Shown one piece after another: positions 25,214 to 34,620 of a stretch of 64,000 bases of DNA. Numbering within the stretch: the stretch's first letter is position 1; each line of letters begins with the position of its first letter. The stretch is taken from assembly GCA_026127925.1 (NCBI GenBank), contig JAJSLM010000002.1, forward strand, positions 1 to 64,000, given 5' to 3'. The notes under the pieces are model-generated. The model did no database searches and was not told the DNA's origin. It was given only the letters and a program-made list of their open reading frames with translations. A program made the position numbers and the translations under genes. This DNA comes from Thermoplasmatales archaeon (GTDB lineage: Archaea > Thermoplasmatota > Thermoplasmata > Thermoplasmatales > Thermoplasmataceae).

Positions 25214-26092
25214 ATGAGTAGCAATATAGGTTTTGTCGGAACTGGAAAGATGGGTTCAAGGATCATATCAAGGATCCTGCAGAAATACGAAGTGACTGGA
25301 GCATACAACAGAACAAAGGAAAAATTGAATCAATTCCCATCATTGAGGCAATACCAGACGCCTGCACTTCTGGCAGCTGAAAACGATATAATATTCATAA
25401 TGCTAACAGATGATAATGCTTGTGGTGAAGTTGTATTCGGAGAAGATGGCATCCTCTCCACGATCAGGCCAAAGTCCATTATAGTAAATTTGAGCACTGT
25501 TTCCTATAAATTCGCTGTGTCATGCGCGTCAGCGCTTTCTGAACATGCAGTACATTACTTGGATTGCCCCGTGCTCGGTAGTATAATCCCTGCGGAACAG
25601 GGAAAGCTGACCGCACTGGTTTCCGGAGAGGAAGATATATTCAATATCGTAAAGGGTGTAATCGAGACCTTCTCAAGCCATGTTCTGTTTCTCGGTCCAG
25701 CCGGAAATGCGATAAAAGGGAAACTGGCAAACAATCTCCTGATGGCAACAAATTTTGTCGTTGCATCTGAGGCGATACTGTTTCTTGAAAAAAGCGGCTT
25801 TAAGAGAGAAATTGCTCTGGACATACTCCTAAACGGAGGGGGTAGTTCAAAAGCGCTTGAATCGAAGGTGGACGACATAAAATCTGAGGACTTCATTCCA
25901 CAGTTCACGCTCAACCATATCGTCAAAGACATAAGGTATGGAGAGGAGCTCTGCAACTCCGCCAATTTTCCAATGCTGAGCATGGCGTCGGCTCTCCAGA
26001 TATACAACATTGCAGAGTCTATGGGGCTAGGAAACCTGGATTATTCTGCAGTGTTTAAGTCCTTCCGGCTCTCCCTGGGCGTGAAAAAATAG
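25214..26092 (+). CDS. 3-hydroxyisobutyrate/6-phosphogluconate dehydrogenase family oxidoreductase (beta-HAD)
   Basis: This 292-residue NAD(P)-dependent enzyme has an N-terminal Rossmann domain (IGFVGTGKMGSRII) and an Arg after the second strand (AYNRTKE), which favours NADP(H). The substrate segment DCPVLGSIIPAEQGKLTALVSG and the catalytic-helix region GPAGNAIKGKLANN carry the conserved Lys. The closing helices contain FTLNHIVKDI, matching the F-x-L-x-x-x-x-KD motif. It may act on 3-hydroxyisobutyrate, tartronate semialdehyde or succinic semialdehyde; the substrate cannot be chosen from sequence. Confidence 0.88.
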   Translation: MSSNIGFVGTGKMGSRIISRILQKYEVTGAYNRTKEKLNQFPSLRQYQTPALLAAENDIIFIMLTDDNACGEVVFGEDGILSTIRPKSIIVNLSTVSYKFAVSCASALSEHAVHYLDCPVLGSIIPAEQGKLTALVSGEEDIFNIVKGVIETFSSHVLFLGPAGNAIKGKLANNLLMATNFVVASEAILFLEKSGFKREIALDILLNGGGSSKALESKVDDIKSEDFIPQFTLNHIVKDIRYGEELCNSANFPMLSMASALQIYNIAESMGLGNLDYSAVFKSFRLSLGVKK

Positions 26093-26096
26093 ATAA

Positions 26097-26130
26097 ACGT
26101 CTCCAAATTGTGTTTCAATCAAAGAGACGT
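26097..26130. repeat. Inverted repeat after the beta-HAD gene
   Basis: ACGTCTC at 26097-26103 pairs perfectly with GAGACGT at 26124-26130, with a 20-base loop. It begins five bases after the stop of the beta-HAD gene and ends about 45 bases before hutI, so it could be a 3'-end or processing hairpin, or an operator for hutI. A TATA-like CTATATAGG follows at about 26149-26156. Confidence 0.35.
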
Positions 26131-26177
26131 ACCGCTATCATAGTATCTATATAGGGATGAAATATACTTTTGCGTAA

Positions 26178-27419
26178 ATGGACAACCTCATAATTAGGAA
26201 CGCCTCGCAGATGCTTACAATGTCGGGCTCCAAAGGCCATCCCCTTGTAGGCGATAAACTGGGAAGATTGAAGATAAAGAAACATCATTCCATAGTCATA
26301 AAGGAAGGATACATAAGCCGGATCATTCCAGATGATGGGCTTTCCGAGATGAAGCTCGACAAATTCAGGATCATTGATGCACATGGATCTGTCGTTATGC
26401 CCGGCCTTATAGACTCCCATACACACATAGTTTTTGGCGGTGACAGAACCGAGGAATTTTATTTGAGGCTGAAGGGAAAAAGCTATCTCGACATCCTCTC
26501 CTCCGGAAATGGTATCTACAAGACGGTAAATGATTCCAGATCGATGGAAGAGGAACAGATCTTTAAGGAAACCTACTCCCGCGTAACAGAATCCATAATG
26601 ATGGGCACGACGAGCATGGAAATAAAAACAGGCTATGGCCTCAACCTTGAAACGGAAATGAAGCTTCTGAGGATAATCAACAGGATTGCTTCTCTTGGAA
26701 CTATGAACGTTGTGCCAACTTTTCTTCCGTTGCATGCTGTGCCTCACGGAATGACCGAGAGTCAATATGTAGACTACGTGGTTGAGCAGATTCTTCCTAG
26801 GATAGGCAAAGAAGTAAAATTTGTGGATTCGTTCTGTGACAGGGGCGCGTTTAGCGAGGAAAGCACGGACGTATTCTTTAGAGAAGCATCAAAGAGAGGC
26901 TTTGAATTGAGATTGCATGCAGATGAACTTGCGGATATTGGTTGCCTGAAACTATGTGAAAAATACAGGTTAAAGAGCGTCGATCATCTGATAATGACCG
27001 ACAGAAAAGGGATCGATAAGATTTTGCATTCAGGTGCCTTTGCGACATTCCTGCCTATAACTGCATTCAACATCGCAAATGGCAAATATCCAGACATAAG
27101 ACAATTCATCGAAGCCGGAATCCCTGTTTGCATCGCTTCTGATATATCGCCACTTTCAATAAACTCCAACCTGTTCTTCGCTGTGTATCTCGCAGTGCGG
27201 TTCAGTCGAATCTCAATTGAAGAGGCCTTGAACGCTGTTACCATTAATGCTGCGAACTCTCTTGGTATTCAGGATAAAACAGGTTCCATTGAAAAGGGGA
27301 AAATCGCTGATATCATAATTTTGAATGTAGACGATTACAGAAAGATTCCCTACGAATACGGTACACGGTTGATAAAAACAGTGATAAAGTCCGGGAACGT
27401 GCTTTTTGAAAATATGTAA
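26178..27419 (+). CDS. hutI: Imidazolonepropionase
   Basis: The 413-residue metal-dependent amidohydrolase opens 4-imidazolone-5-propanoate to N-formimino-L-glutamate, the third step of histidine breakdown. It has the HxH metal pair His81/His83 in GLIDSHTHIVFGGDR, the HutI-specific LKGKSYLDILSSGNGI loop, LHADELADIG with the next metal His, and a final Asp in IASDISP. The length matches the family. No other hut gene lies in the window, so the pathway genes must be dispersed. The gene appears monocistronic. Confidence 0.94.
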   Translation: MDNLIIRNASQMLTMSGSKGHPLVGDKLGRLKIKKHHSIVIKEGYISRIIPDDGLSEMKLDKFRIIDAHGSVVMPGLIDSHTHIVFGGDRTEEFYLRLKGKSYLDILSSGNGIYKTVNDSRSMEEEQIFKETYSRVTESIMMGTTSMEIKTGYGLNLETEMKLLRIINRIASLGTMNVVPTFLPLHAVPHGMTESQYVDYVVEQILPRIGKEVKFVDSFCDRGAFSEESTDVFFREASKRGFELRLHADELADIGCLKLCEKYRLKSVDHLIMTDRKGIDKILHSGAFATFLPITAFNIANGKYPDIRQFIEAGIPVCIASDISPLSINSNLFFAVYLAVRFSRISIEEALNAVTINAANSLGIQDKTGSIEKGKIADIIILNVDDYRKIPYEYGTRLIKTVIKSGNVLFENM

Positions 27420-27610
27420 CATCCTTGTATCTTTATGGCCATACTCCGGACTCTATTGGACCGCAAGACTGAGCAACAATCCTCTGACAGATCCAATATT
27501 CCAATTTCAAATCCAATCCGACATGCAAGAACAAGATAACTAGTCTAATGCGAAATTATGTTGCGTATTTTTTTGTTGGAAAATCAATAGTTTTGCTCGG
27601 TCCGATTCGG

Positions 27611-29593
27611 CTATTCCTCAAGATTTTCACTGATGATTTCTGCTATATCCTTCACCGATATCTTATCTTCTGCGTTAAGAGTCCTTGAAGCGTCCTCCAT
27701 CATGGGCATGCAAAATGGGCATGCAACAGCCAGCTTAGTTGCACCAGTATCCAGTGCCTGCTTGAATCTTATCTGGCTTATAGAATCCTGGCTTTCAACC
27801 TTATACCAGTAATTGCCTCCTCCAGCGCCACAGCACAAGCTTTTTTCTTTCGACATGATCATCTCTTTCAGATCGCCCGAACTGCTGACTATCGCCCTCG
27901 TATTGTCGTATTCCCCATTGATCCTTCCAAGATAGCACGGGTCATGAAGCGTTATAATTTCCTTTGTTTTCTTCACCTTAAGTTTTCCCTCATCGATCAA
28001 TTCCTCCAGGAACTTGCTGTGGTGAATCACTTCTGCCTTCAGGCCGAATTGTCTATACTCATTTTTGAATGTATTATAACAGTGCGGACATGATGTTATT
28101 ATCTTTTTCACGGAGTGGTTGTTGAATGTCTCGATGTTCTGCATTACAAGGTCCTGGAAACTTCCCTCTTCGCCTATCCTTCTCGCAGTTTCGCCAACGC
28201 ATTTTTCTTCGGATCCGAGAATGCCATAACTAACACCCGCCTTATTCAGGAGTCCAAGAATTGTTCTCGTTGTCTTGTTGTCTCGAGGATCGAACGCACC
28301 CATGCATCCCACCCAATAAAGATACTCCTTCGTCTCATCATACTTAGGGGCAATGTCAAGGAGTTTGTCTCTCTCGAAGGGACTGTTGCCAAACGGGTTC
28401 TGTGCATTTGTAAGGTTGTTCAGATAGGTGCTGGTCTGCTTTGAAACTTTGCTTTCCATGACTAAATCCTTTCGATAATCCATCACAAAACTGAAAGGCT
28501 CTATAAGCACCGGACATTCTTCGACGCAAGCCTGACAGGTGGTGCAAGACCACGCTGCGTTTTCAGTGATAAGAGAACCTATTGCAACCTCGTTATCGTA
28601 TAGATTTTTCTTTATGTTCTGAACAAGAGCTCTCGGGCTTAGATCAGTTCCAGCCATAAAAGCGGGGCACGCACGCTCACATCTACCACAGTCCGTACAC
28701 GCGAGTGCATCTACTTTTTGCATCAGCGGTACCTCTGAAATAGTCTTTGTTCCTACCTTGAAATTGAAATCTCCTGATTGGAGGGCATCAGCGAGAATAA
28801 AAGGCGTAGGAAGCGCACCCCTCTCCTTGATACGCTTTTCGGAAATGCTGACCATTGCAAGAGCCATATGAGAAAGCTTGGAAAATGGCAGGTAAGCAGC
28901 AAGAAGAAATCCAGTATAAACGTGTACCATCCACATTATACGATATGTCTGGACGCCAAAGGAGAAACTCCAGGAAGAAAACAGATAACTCAATGGCCAT
29001 TCCACGAACCTGTATACATCAAAGGATTGCCGAAAGAGATATATTTTTAAAGCCCCTAGAAAGAAACCTTCGGCAGCCATAACGAGCAGGCCAAAGAGTA
29101 TAACATAATCTTCATTTTTTGTGTCAAGCAATACACTCTTTCTTAGGCGTCTGTAAAAAGCCATTAAGATACCGGCGATCAGCATTACTCCGCCCAAGTT
29201 TGCAAACGCTTCAAAAATAAGGTAAAATTCCCCTACTAGTATTCCATGGTGTATTGTAGGTTTGAGGATATCATGGGAAAGCATGATCAATGAAGTTGCA
29301 ATGAAGAGTATGAGTATGCCCCATGAGATCAAAAAATGCATTGTCCCCGCGTATCTGTTCTTGATGTTTTTCTTGTGGAAGAAGCCATATACGAGGGCCT
29401 GCTTGATCATCCTCAAGATATTGTGGCGAAAATAATCCCACATTTTTCCTATGGTAATACCCATCTTGCTGTAAGATCGATACCACCAGAAGAAAACAAA
29501 GGCCACAACGGCAAATGAGAGTACGTAATCAATTATCAATTCCTGGCTACTAACAAAGACCAAAGTGGAACTGGTTATCGGGGCTCCAGCCAT
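27611..29593 (-). CDS. Membrane-bound (Fe-S) oxidoreductase, FadF/HdrD-like
   Basis: The 660-residue protein has an N-terminal membrane domain of about six helices (20-250, cytochrome b/NarI-like), then two [4Fe-4S] motifs, CTDCGRCERACP (299-310) and CTTCQACVEECP (350-361), then two CCG domains: GCMGAFDP with TSCPHCYNTF, and HDPCYLGR with CCGAGGG. This is the layout of FadF-type proteins, which pass electrons from ETF or acyl-CoA dehydrogenase to quinone, and it is related to the heterodisulfide reductase subunit D. No ETF or acyl-CoA dehydrogenase gene lies next to it here. It is read alone on the minus strand. Confidence 0.88.
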   Translation of the reverse strand: MAGAPITSSTLVFVSSQELIIDYVLSFAVVAFVFFWWYRSYSKMGITIGKMWDYFRHNILRMIKQALVYGFFHKKNIKNRYAGTMHFLISWGILILFIATSLIMLSHDILKPTIHHGILVGEFYLIFEAFANLGGVMLIAGILMAFYRRLRKSVLLDTKNEDYVILFGLLVMAAEGFFLGALKIYLFRQSFDVYRFVEWPLSYLFSSWSFSFGVQTYRIMWMVHVYTGFLLAAYLPFSKLSHMALAMVSISEKRIKERGALPTPFILADALQSGDFNFKVGTKTISEVPLMQKVDALACTDCGRCERACPAFMAGTDLSPRALVQNIKKNLYDNEVAIGSLITENAAWSCTTCQACVEECPVLIEPFSFVMDYRKDLVMESKVSKQTSTYLNNLTNAQNPFGNSPFERDKLLDIAPKYDETKEYLYWVGCMGAFDPRDNKTTRTILGLLNKAGVSYGILGSEEKCVGETARRIGEEGSFQDLVMQNIETFNNHSVKKIITSCPHCYNTFKNEYRQFGLKAEVIHHSKFLEELIDEGKLKVKKTKEIITLHDPCYLGRINGEYDNTRAIVSSSGDLKEMIMSKEKSLCCGAGGGNYWYKVESQDSISQIRFKQALDTGATKLAVACPFCMPMMEDASRTLNAEDKISVKDIAEIISENLEE

Positions 29594-29799
29594 AGTTAAC
29601 TATTGTGATTCCGGCTTAAATTTTTGTGAGAAAACAATAGGCTATAGATATTTCTCACGAGGGTAGAAAATGATTAACATATTTGGAAAATAACAGAAGT
29701 GTATTGCACACATTTTCGATTTTCAATTCTATTTGTAATTTCTATTCATTTAGCGATTCCGTGAACATCTAATATCCTGTTATTTCAAAAGGAATGTAA

Positions 29800-29818
29800 A
29801 TTATGCTTACAGCATAAT
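29800..29818. repeat. Perfect palindrome upstream of dph2
   Basis: ATTATGC (29800-29806) and GCATAAT (29812-29818) flank TTACA, a 7-bp-arm palindrome 44 bases before the dph2 ATG and about 15 bases before a TATA-like TGTTAAAAC at 29835-29843. Its core ATGCTTAC…AGCAT also occurs in the palindrome at the proS start (63090-63106). Confidence 0.45.
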
Positions 29819-29862
29819 GAAAGAAGACGAGCAAGTGTTAAAACCATGAACGTAATAAGCGC

Positions 29863-30900
29863 ATGTTGGATAAAATAGAGGAATGCATAATAAAATTAAA
29901 ATCAGCTGGGTCTAAGCGTATTCTTCTGCAGCTCCCAGATGGCCTTAAGCCAAAAGTGTTCGATATCTTCAATAGATTTTCCAAGGAATTTAGCGTTATT
30001 GTGAGCTCTGATGCATTTTACGGGGCATGTGATGTAGGCAATGTGGAATCTTATGCTAACGTTGATTACATAGTGCAGTTCGGACACTCCGAAATCCCGA
30101 ATATAAAATACCCACGGCCAATGATGTTTATAGAATACCCTTACGACAACAAGATAAAAATTACATACGAGCAGTTTTCCATTCTTAAGTCTAAGGGATA
30201 CAAGACTATTGGTGTATTATTTTCTGTCCAATACAGGGATCAGGCTCTCCAGCTCCTTGATATGCTTAAAGAAAAAAGTTTCGATGCGATAATGGGCAAA
30301 CAGGACGAAAGGTTGAAGTATCCCGGTCAGGTTCTTGGGTGCAATTTCAGTTCAGCACATTCTATATCTCTCCAGGCAGATGCATTTATAGTTGTCAGCA
30401 CAGGCATGTTTCACGCCATAGGCGTCCAGTTGGCTACAGACAAGGAGGTCTATATATTCGACGTCAACGCAATGAAACTGATAAGCATAAGGGATGAGGT
30501 AGATCTGTTTTTAAGGAAAAGGTACGCAAAAATATCCAGAGCACTTGACGCAAGGAAGATCTGTGTTGTGGTTGATACAAAGATAGGGCAATACCGAGAG
30601 AAGTTGGCGGATAAAATAATAGAGCAGGCAAAAGAACTTGGCCTTGAAACGGTGAGGGTGGAGGCCAACGATGTTAAGCCAACAGATCTGGAGAATATGA
30701 TGTGCGATGCTGTGGTATTCACAGGATGTCCAAGAGTCCCCATCGATGATGCAGAGAAATTCAGGATGCCAGTCCTTACCCCACCAGAATTCCAGCAACT
30801 TTTCGGTCTAAAGAAGACCAGAAAGTACGTTATGGACGAGATAGTGTCCGTTGACGAGCTACACCTAAACCTTTCTTCCGATAAGATAGGTCGAACCTAA
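29863..30900 (+). CDS. dph2: Diphthamide synthase, radical-forming subunit (archaeal Dph2)
   Basis: The 345-residue enzyme transfers the 3-amino-3-carboxypropyl group of SAM to the diphthamide His of elongation factor 2, using a [4Fe-4S] cluster in a non-classical radical reaction. The three cluster cysteines are present, one per domain: Cys56 (FYGACDVG), Cys160 (VLGCNFSSAHS) and Cys289 (FTGCPRVP). LLQLPDGLK near the start is a family hallmark. Its 3' end overlaps the convergent methylthiotransferase gene by 36 bases. Confidence 0.95.
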   Translation: MLDKIEECIIKLKSAGSKRILLQLPDGLKPKVFDIFNRFSKEFSVIVSSDAFYGACDVGNVESYANVDYIVQFGHSEIPNIKYPRPMMFIEYPYDNKIKITYEQFSILKSKGYKTIGVLFSVQYRDQALQLLDMLKEKSFDAIMGKQDERLKYPGQVLGCNFSSAHSISLQADAFIVVSTGMFHAIGVQLATDKEVYIFDVNAMKLISIRDEVDLFLRKRYAKISRALDARKICVVVDTKIGQYREKLADKIIEQAKELGLETVRVEANDVKPTDLENMMCDAVVFTGCPRVPIDDAEKFRMPVLTPPEFQQLFGLKKTRKYVMDEIVSVDELHLNLSSDKIGRT

Positions 30901-32070
30901 GCCAACGATCTCCACATCAACCCTTGAATATATGGGTAGATGTAATTTTACAACAACCGGCCTGTAAGCCTGATCGCGCCCAACTATCGTATCGTCCTTT
31001 CCATTCTCCGTAACAAGGATACTTTCAATCCTGCCCAAATTCTTTTCAAGATTTTCGGAAAGTATCTTCTTGTGTAAATCAGAATATTCCTTTGTCCATC
31101 TTTTCACTAGATTTGAAGAAGGCGGTTTTGCGAGGTAGTCAGGTGTATACGGTCTTGGAGAAAACCGAGTTACATTGATTATATCCGGTCTTGATCTCTC
31201 TATAAGCTTCACGGTCTTTTCGTGGCTCTCCTCGTCATCACCATGATAACCAGAAATTATGTCTGTTGAAAGAGTGGAATCCTTGTAAGTAGACCTGAAC
31301 TTTTCCACTATGTCATAGAACGTGTTGACATCATATTCCCGGTTCATGGACTCCAGTATACGGTTGTCACCGCTTTGAACAGGGAGATGCATGAATTTGA
31401 ACACTCTTCCGTCACGGTAGCATTGCATAAGATCATCCACGATGTCGGAGGTATTCTTTGGTTCCATCATTCCAACTCGAAGGGAAAAATCATCCTCAAG
31501 AAGAAGGATCTGTTTTATGAGATCAGGCAACGTCAAATTTATGTCCCTGCCGTAAGCTGCTGTGTCGAGAGAACTTATCCTTACCTCTTTCAATCCCCTC
31601 TTGAGCTGCATTGCGATCTGGTTTCTTATCTTCTCTGGTGTCCTTGAAATCAGCTTGCCCCTGGCAATATGCGATATGCAGAAATTGCAGCTCCCTGTAC
31701 AACCCTGGTTTATCGGAATACCATCAAATATCGACGGTTCTTTGATCTCAATACCATCAAGATTCCCCGTATAAAATGACCTGAAACTTTTTGAATCGAT
31801 TACCTCGATATTGCTGCCATTCAGCATCCCGCCGTTAACAGTCGCAAGGCAGCCTATCACCTTAACTTTTGAATATCTGGAAAGCTCCTGGATTCTTGAG
31901 TACATCTTATCCTCTGTTTTCTTCACAACGACGCAAGTGCCTATAACACAAAGGTCTGAATCCTCGGGCGAGCCAACAAGCTCGTTTCCCTCGTTGAGGA
32001 GCTTGTTAACAAACAATCCGGATTCTGATTTGTTAAGGGTGCAACCATAGGATTCAGAGTAAATTTTCAT
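30865..32070 (-). CDS. tRNA t6A methylthiotransferase (archaeal e-MtaB/CDKAL1 type)
   Basis: The 401-residue radical SAM enzyme adds a methylthio group to t6A37 of ANN-decoding tRNAs. It has the three domains in order: UPF0004 with Cys10 (SYGCTLNKSE), Cys46 (GTCVV) and Cys74 (GCLAT); a radical SAM core with NQGCTGSCNFC; and a C-terminal TRAM domain from about 335 (GRDQAYRPVVVKLH). The SYGCTLNKSE start is typical of the archaeal/eukaryotic subfamily rather than MiaB. It is preceded by a palindrome at 32078-32094 lying at the predicted transcript start. Confidence 0.92.
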   Translation of the reverse strand: MKIYSESYGCTLNKSESGLFVNKLLNEGNELVGSPEDSDLCVIGTCVVVKKTEDKMYSRIQELSRYSKVKVIGCLATVNGGMLNGSNIEVIDSKSFRSFYTGNLDGIEIKEPSIFDGIPINQGCTGSCNFCISHIARGKLISRTPEKIRNQIAMQLKRGLKEVRISSLDTAAYGRDINLTLPDLIKQILLLEDDFSLRVGMMEPKNTSDIVDDLMQCYRDGRVFKFMHLPVQSGDNRILESMNREYDVNTFYDIVEKFRSTYKDSTLSTDIISGYHGDDEESHEKTVKLIERSRPDIINVTRFSPRPYTPDYLAKPPSSNLVKRWTKEYSDLHKKILSENLEKNLGRIESILVTENGKDDTIVGRDQAYRPVVVKLHLPIYSRVDVEIVGLGSTYLIGRKV

Positions 32071-32077
32071 TATCGAC

Positions 32078-32094
32078 CAATCTACCGTAGATTG
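32078..32094. promoter_or_regulatory. Perfect palindrome at the promoter of the t6A methylthiotransferase gene
   Basis: CAATCTAC-C-GTAGATTG has 8-bp arms around one base. Eight bases separate it from the ATG at 32070 (minus strand), and an AT-rich TATA-like run lies at about 32097-32108, so a protein bound here would sit on the transcript start. No candidate regulator is next to it. Confidence 0.45.
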
Positions 32095-32228
32095 TTAACA
32101 ATTATTATTTGTTTGTCACAAAGAGATGGAAATTGAAAATGCTAAGATTGAAATTATCCTCATTGTGTTGAAACGTTCAATTGCTTATGAGATTTATTTC
32201 CAATGACAATACTATGGCCGAGCGTGGC

Positions 32229-33602
32229 CTACTTTGGAACGCCTGATGCCATGACTTTGTCATAATCCTCTGCGCTTATTTTACCCGTTGCAACAGCAAG
32301 GGTCTTTATGGATTTTCCAGTTTCGAGAGCTTCATGGACTATCTGAGCTACGAGATCATAGCCCAGGTAAGGATTTAGTAAAGCAGCCGATCCGAAGCTC
32401 TTTCCCATGTGCTCCAGACACATTACTTTATCTGCAGTTATCCCGTCAATGAGTTTTTCACGGAACATCTTGATACCGTTCGTCAGTATGTTTTCAGAGC
32501 GTGTAAGCTCGTAGTCAATATGTGGCATCATTACGTTAAGTTCCAACTGTCCAGCCTGGACTGAGAAATTCAAGGCCTGTTGAGCTCCGAGTACAGAGTG
32601 GCAAATCATGTTCATGGCTTCTGCTATGGACGGGTTTATTTTTCCCGGCATAATGGAAGAACCCTGCTGTACTGCTGGTATCTTTATTTCATGTATCCCA
32701 GCGCCCGGACCAGAATACAGCAGCCTTATGTCATTTGATATTTTCGTTATGTCAAGCGCCAGATCCGAGATAGAGTTCATGACCCTCGCAAAATCTGTCA
32801 TGAATTCCATTATTCCTGGCAAATTGCTGCTACCGTAAAAGTTTACGCCTGTAATCTTAGATATCTCATCGACTACATTTTTCTGGAAACCTGGTGCAGT
32901 ATTTATTCCAGTTCCAACGGCAGTTCCCCCAATGTTCAATTCCAGCAAGTAATCAATAGCCTGTTTGATTGCATTTCTGTCCTTTTCAAGTGCATATCCC
33001 CAGGCAGAGAATTCTATTCCTAACGTTATGGGTGCGGCGTCCTGAAGATGAGTTCTCCCGGTTTTAACAACATCCGCAAATTCCTTTGCTTTCCGTTTCA
33101 TCGACGAGACCAGCAAATCAAGTTCTCCTAGGAGATGCTCCCCCTTATGGTACCCTGTAAGCCGAATCATAGTTGGAATGACATCATTTGTTGACTGGCT
33201 CATATTGACATGATCGTTGGGATGTATGAATGTATACTCTCCCTTATGTTTTCCGCCTATTTCCAAGGCCAGATTGGCTATGACTTCATTTGCATTCATG
33301 TTGTAGGAAGTTCCAGCACCAGCTTGGAATACATCGATAATAAATTGATTTGTGAGTTCTCCTTTAAGAATCCTGTCGCACGCTGCTAGAATTAGATCTT
33401 TCTTTTCCTCCGGCAATTTTTTTCCTTTGTAATTTGCAATAGCTGCTGATCTTTTTATTCTTACAAGAGCGACTATATGATCAAAATCTGCAGTCGTACC
33501 TGTAATCTGAAAATTTTCTTTTGCACGTATAGTGTTGATCCCATAATACACATTGTCGGCTAATTCAACTTCTCCTATAACGTCTTTTTCTGTTCTGCTC
33601 AT
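32229..33602 (-). CDS. aspA: Aspartate ammonia-lyase (aspartase/fumarase superfamily)
   Basis: The 457-residue enzyme shows GSSIMPGKINP, the superfamily signature with the catalytic Ser, along with GRTHLQDAAPITLG and STNDVIPT. The N-terminus (IGEVELADNVYYGINTIRA-type) and FQAGAGTSYNMNANEVIANLALE are closer to aspartases than to class II fumarases, which read W-Q-T-GSGTQ-x-NMN. It would convert aspartate to fumarate and ammonia, or if a fumarase, malate to fumarate; both feed the TCA cycle. Confidence in the superfamily is high, in the substrate moderate. Monocistronic. Confidence 0.85.
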   Translation of the reverse strand: MSRTEKDVIGEVELADNVYYGINTIRAKENFQITGTTADFDHIVALVRIKRSAAIANYKGKKLPEEKKDLILAACDRILKGELTNQFIIDVFQAGAGTSYNMNANEVIANLALEIGGKHKGEYTFIHPNDHVNMSQSTNDVIPTMIRLTGYHKGEHLLGELDLLVSSMKRKAKEFADVVKTGRTHLQDAAPITLGIEFSAWGYALEKDRNAIKQAIDYLLELNIGGTAVGTGINTAPGFQKNVVDEISKITGVNFYGSSNLPGIMEFMTDFARVMNSISDLALDITKISNDIRLLYSGPGAGIHEIKIPAVQQGSSIMPGKINPSIAEAMNMICHSVLGAQQALNFSVQAGQLELNVMMPHIDYELTRSENILTNGIKMFREKLIDGITADKVMCLEHMGKSFGSAALLNPYLGYDLVAQIVHEALETGKSIKTLAVATGKISAEDYDKVMASGVPK

Positions 33603-33836
33603 GTCTTAACTATCGCTCTGCAATATTAATATGTTTTTAGAAAGCCAATCAATAGTCATTGCAGTGTTATCGGTTTAAATTTAAAGAGATTCAAAACAAC
33701 GTAAACTTTGAACGGAATGGACAGCAATCTAGCCGTGGAGATGATCGATCGCAGGTATATCGTACATTTCTGTATGCACTAATGTGTTAGGCATAGAGCT
33801 TATAGGGGATATAGATATTTACCGGTAGGTGAAAAT

Positions 33837-34433
33837 ATGACACTTTATGTAGATTCACTGGCAGTTATGCTGATTGGACTTGCCATGGGAACTTTCCTTG
33901 GGGCATTCTATTTTTTCTTCAAGGCAAGAGGAAATGATCAACAGGTTAGAAACCTTATAATCCCGGCAATAGCGATAGGGTTCTTTGACTTCGTAAGCGG
34001 TTACGAAATGTCCTTCACTTGGCCATTGCCAAGTGGGTACAACATGCTTTTTGGAGACCCATTATTGCTGTTTGGGCTGTTGCTGATAGCTTCAGCGGTA
34101 ATGATCTACAAGAACATGAATCTTGGACTTCTCCCGCTACTCTTTGTATTGCTCGGGATATACGTCCTTGTTGGCGCATATAGCATAAATGAGTTAGGTC
34201 TTGAAGGTAAGGCTTTTGTGAGCGATAACTGGTTTACTTCAATGGGCCTGTATATATCTGATGGCATAGGCGCGTTACTTGCTCCGATTCTCTATCTAAA
34301 GCCAGTCGGAAGCGGGAAATATCTCTATTACATCGAGTGGATAATACTTGGAATAGGAACAGTATTCGCTTTGGTAATAGGATTCATAGCACTTAACGGT
34401 CACCTAATTGATTTCGCGCATTACTTCCCATGA
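33837..34433 (+). CDS. DUF981 family membrane protein
   Basis: The 198-residue protein has about seven hydrophobic segments and little else; conserved points include the FDFVSGYEMSFTWPLPSGYNMLFGDP loop between helices 2 and 3 and DSLAVMLIGLAMG near the start. These match the archaeal DUF981 family, which has no assigned function. AGGTGA lies six bases before the ATG, and a TATA-like GATATAGATATTTACC at about 33809-33824 precedes it. Confidence 0.78.
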   Translation: MTLYVDSLAVMLIGLAMGTFLGAFYFFFKARGNDQQVRNLIIPAIAIGFFDFVSGYEMSFTWPLPSGYNMLFGDPLLLFGLLLIASAVMIYKNMNLGLLPLLFVLLGIYVLVGAYSINELGLEGKAFVSDNWFTSMGLYISDGIGALLAPILYLKPVGSGKYLYYIEWIILGIGTVFALVIGFIALNGHLIDFAHYFP

Positions 34434-34620
34434 ATACGCGCAATTAAATTTATTTTTATTTTATTTAATATTTCTAAATTTTAAATTTTTTCTTTGTTTA
34501 ACGTGTTTTTTACACATAATTTTCAACAATATATATTTCTAACATATACATGCTGTAATATAATATTACCTAAAACACGATAATGATTAATAATTTGTCA
34601 AAATACCGCACAAGAGTTGA

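Noticed and set aside
32229-33602. Calling this gene a class II fumarase
   Set aside because: The GAGTSxNMN segment and N-terminal YYGxxTxRA pattern favour aspartase, although fumarase cannot be excluded.
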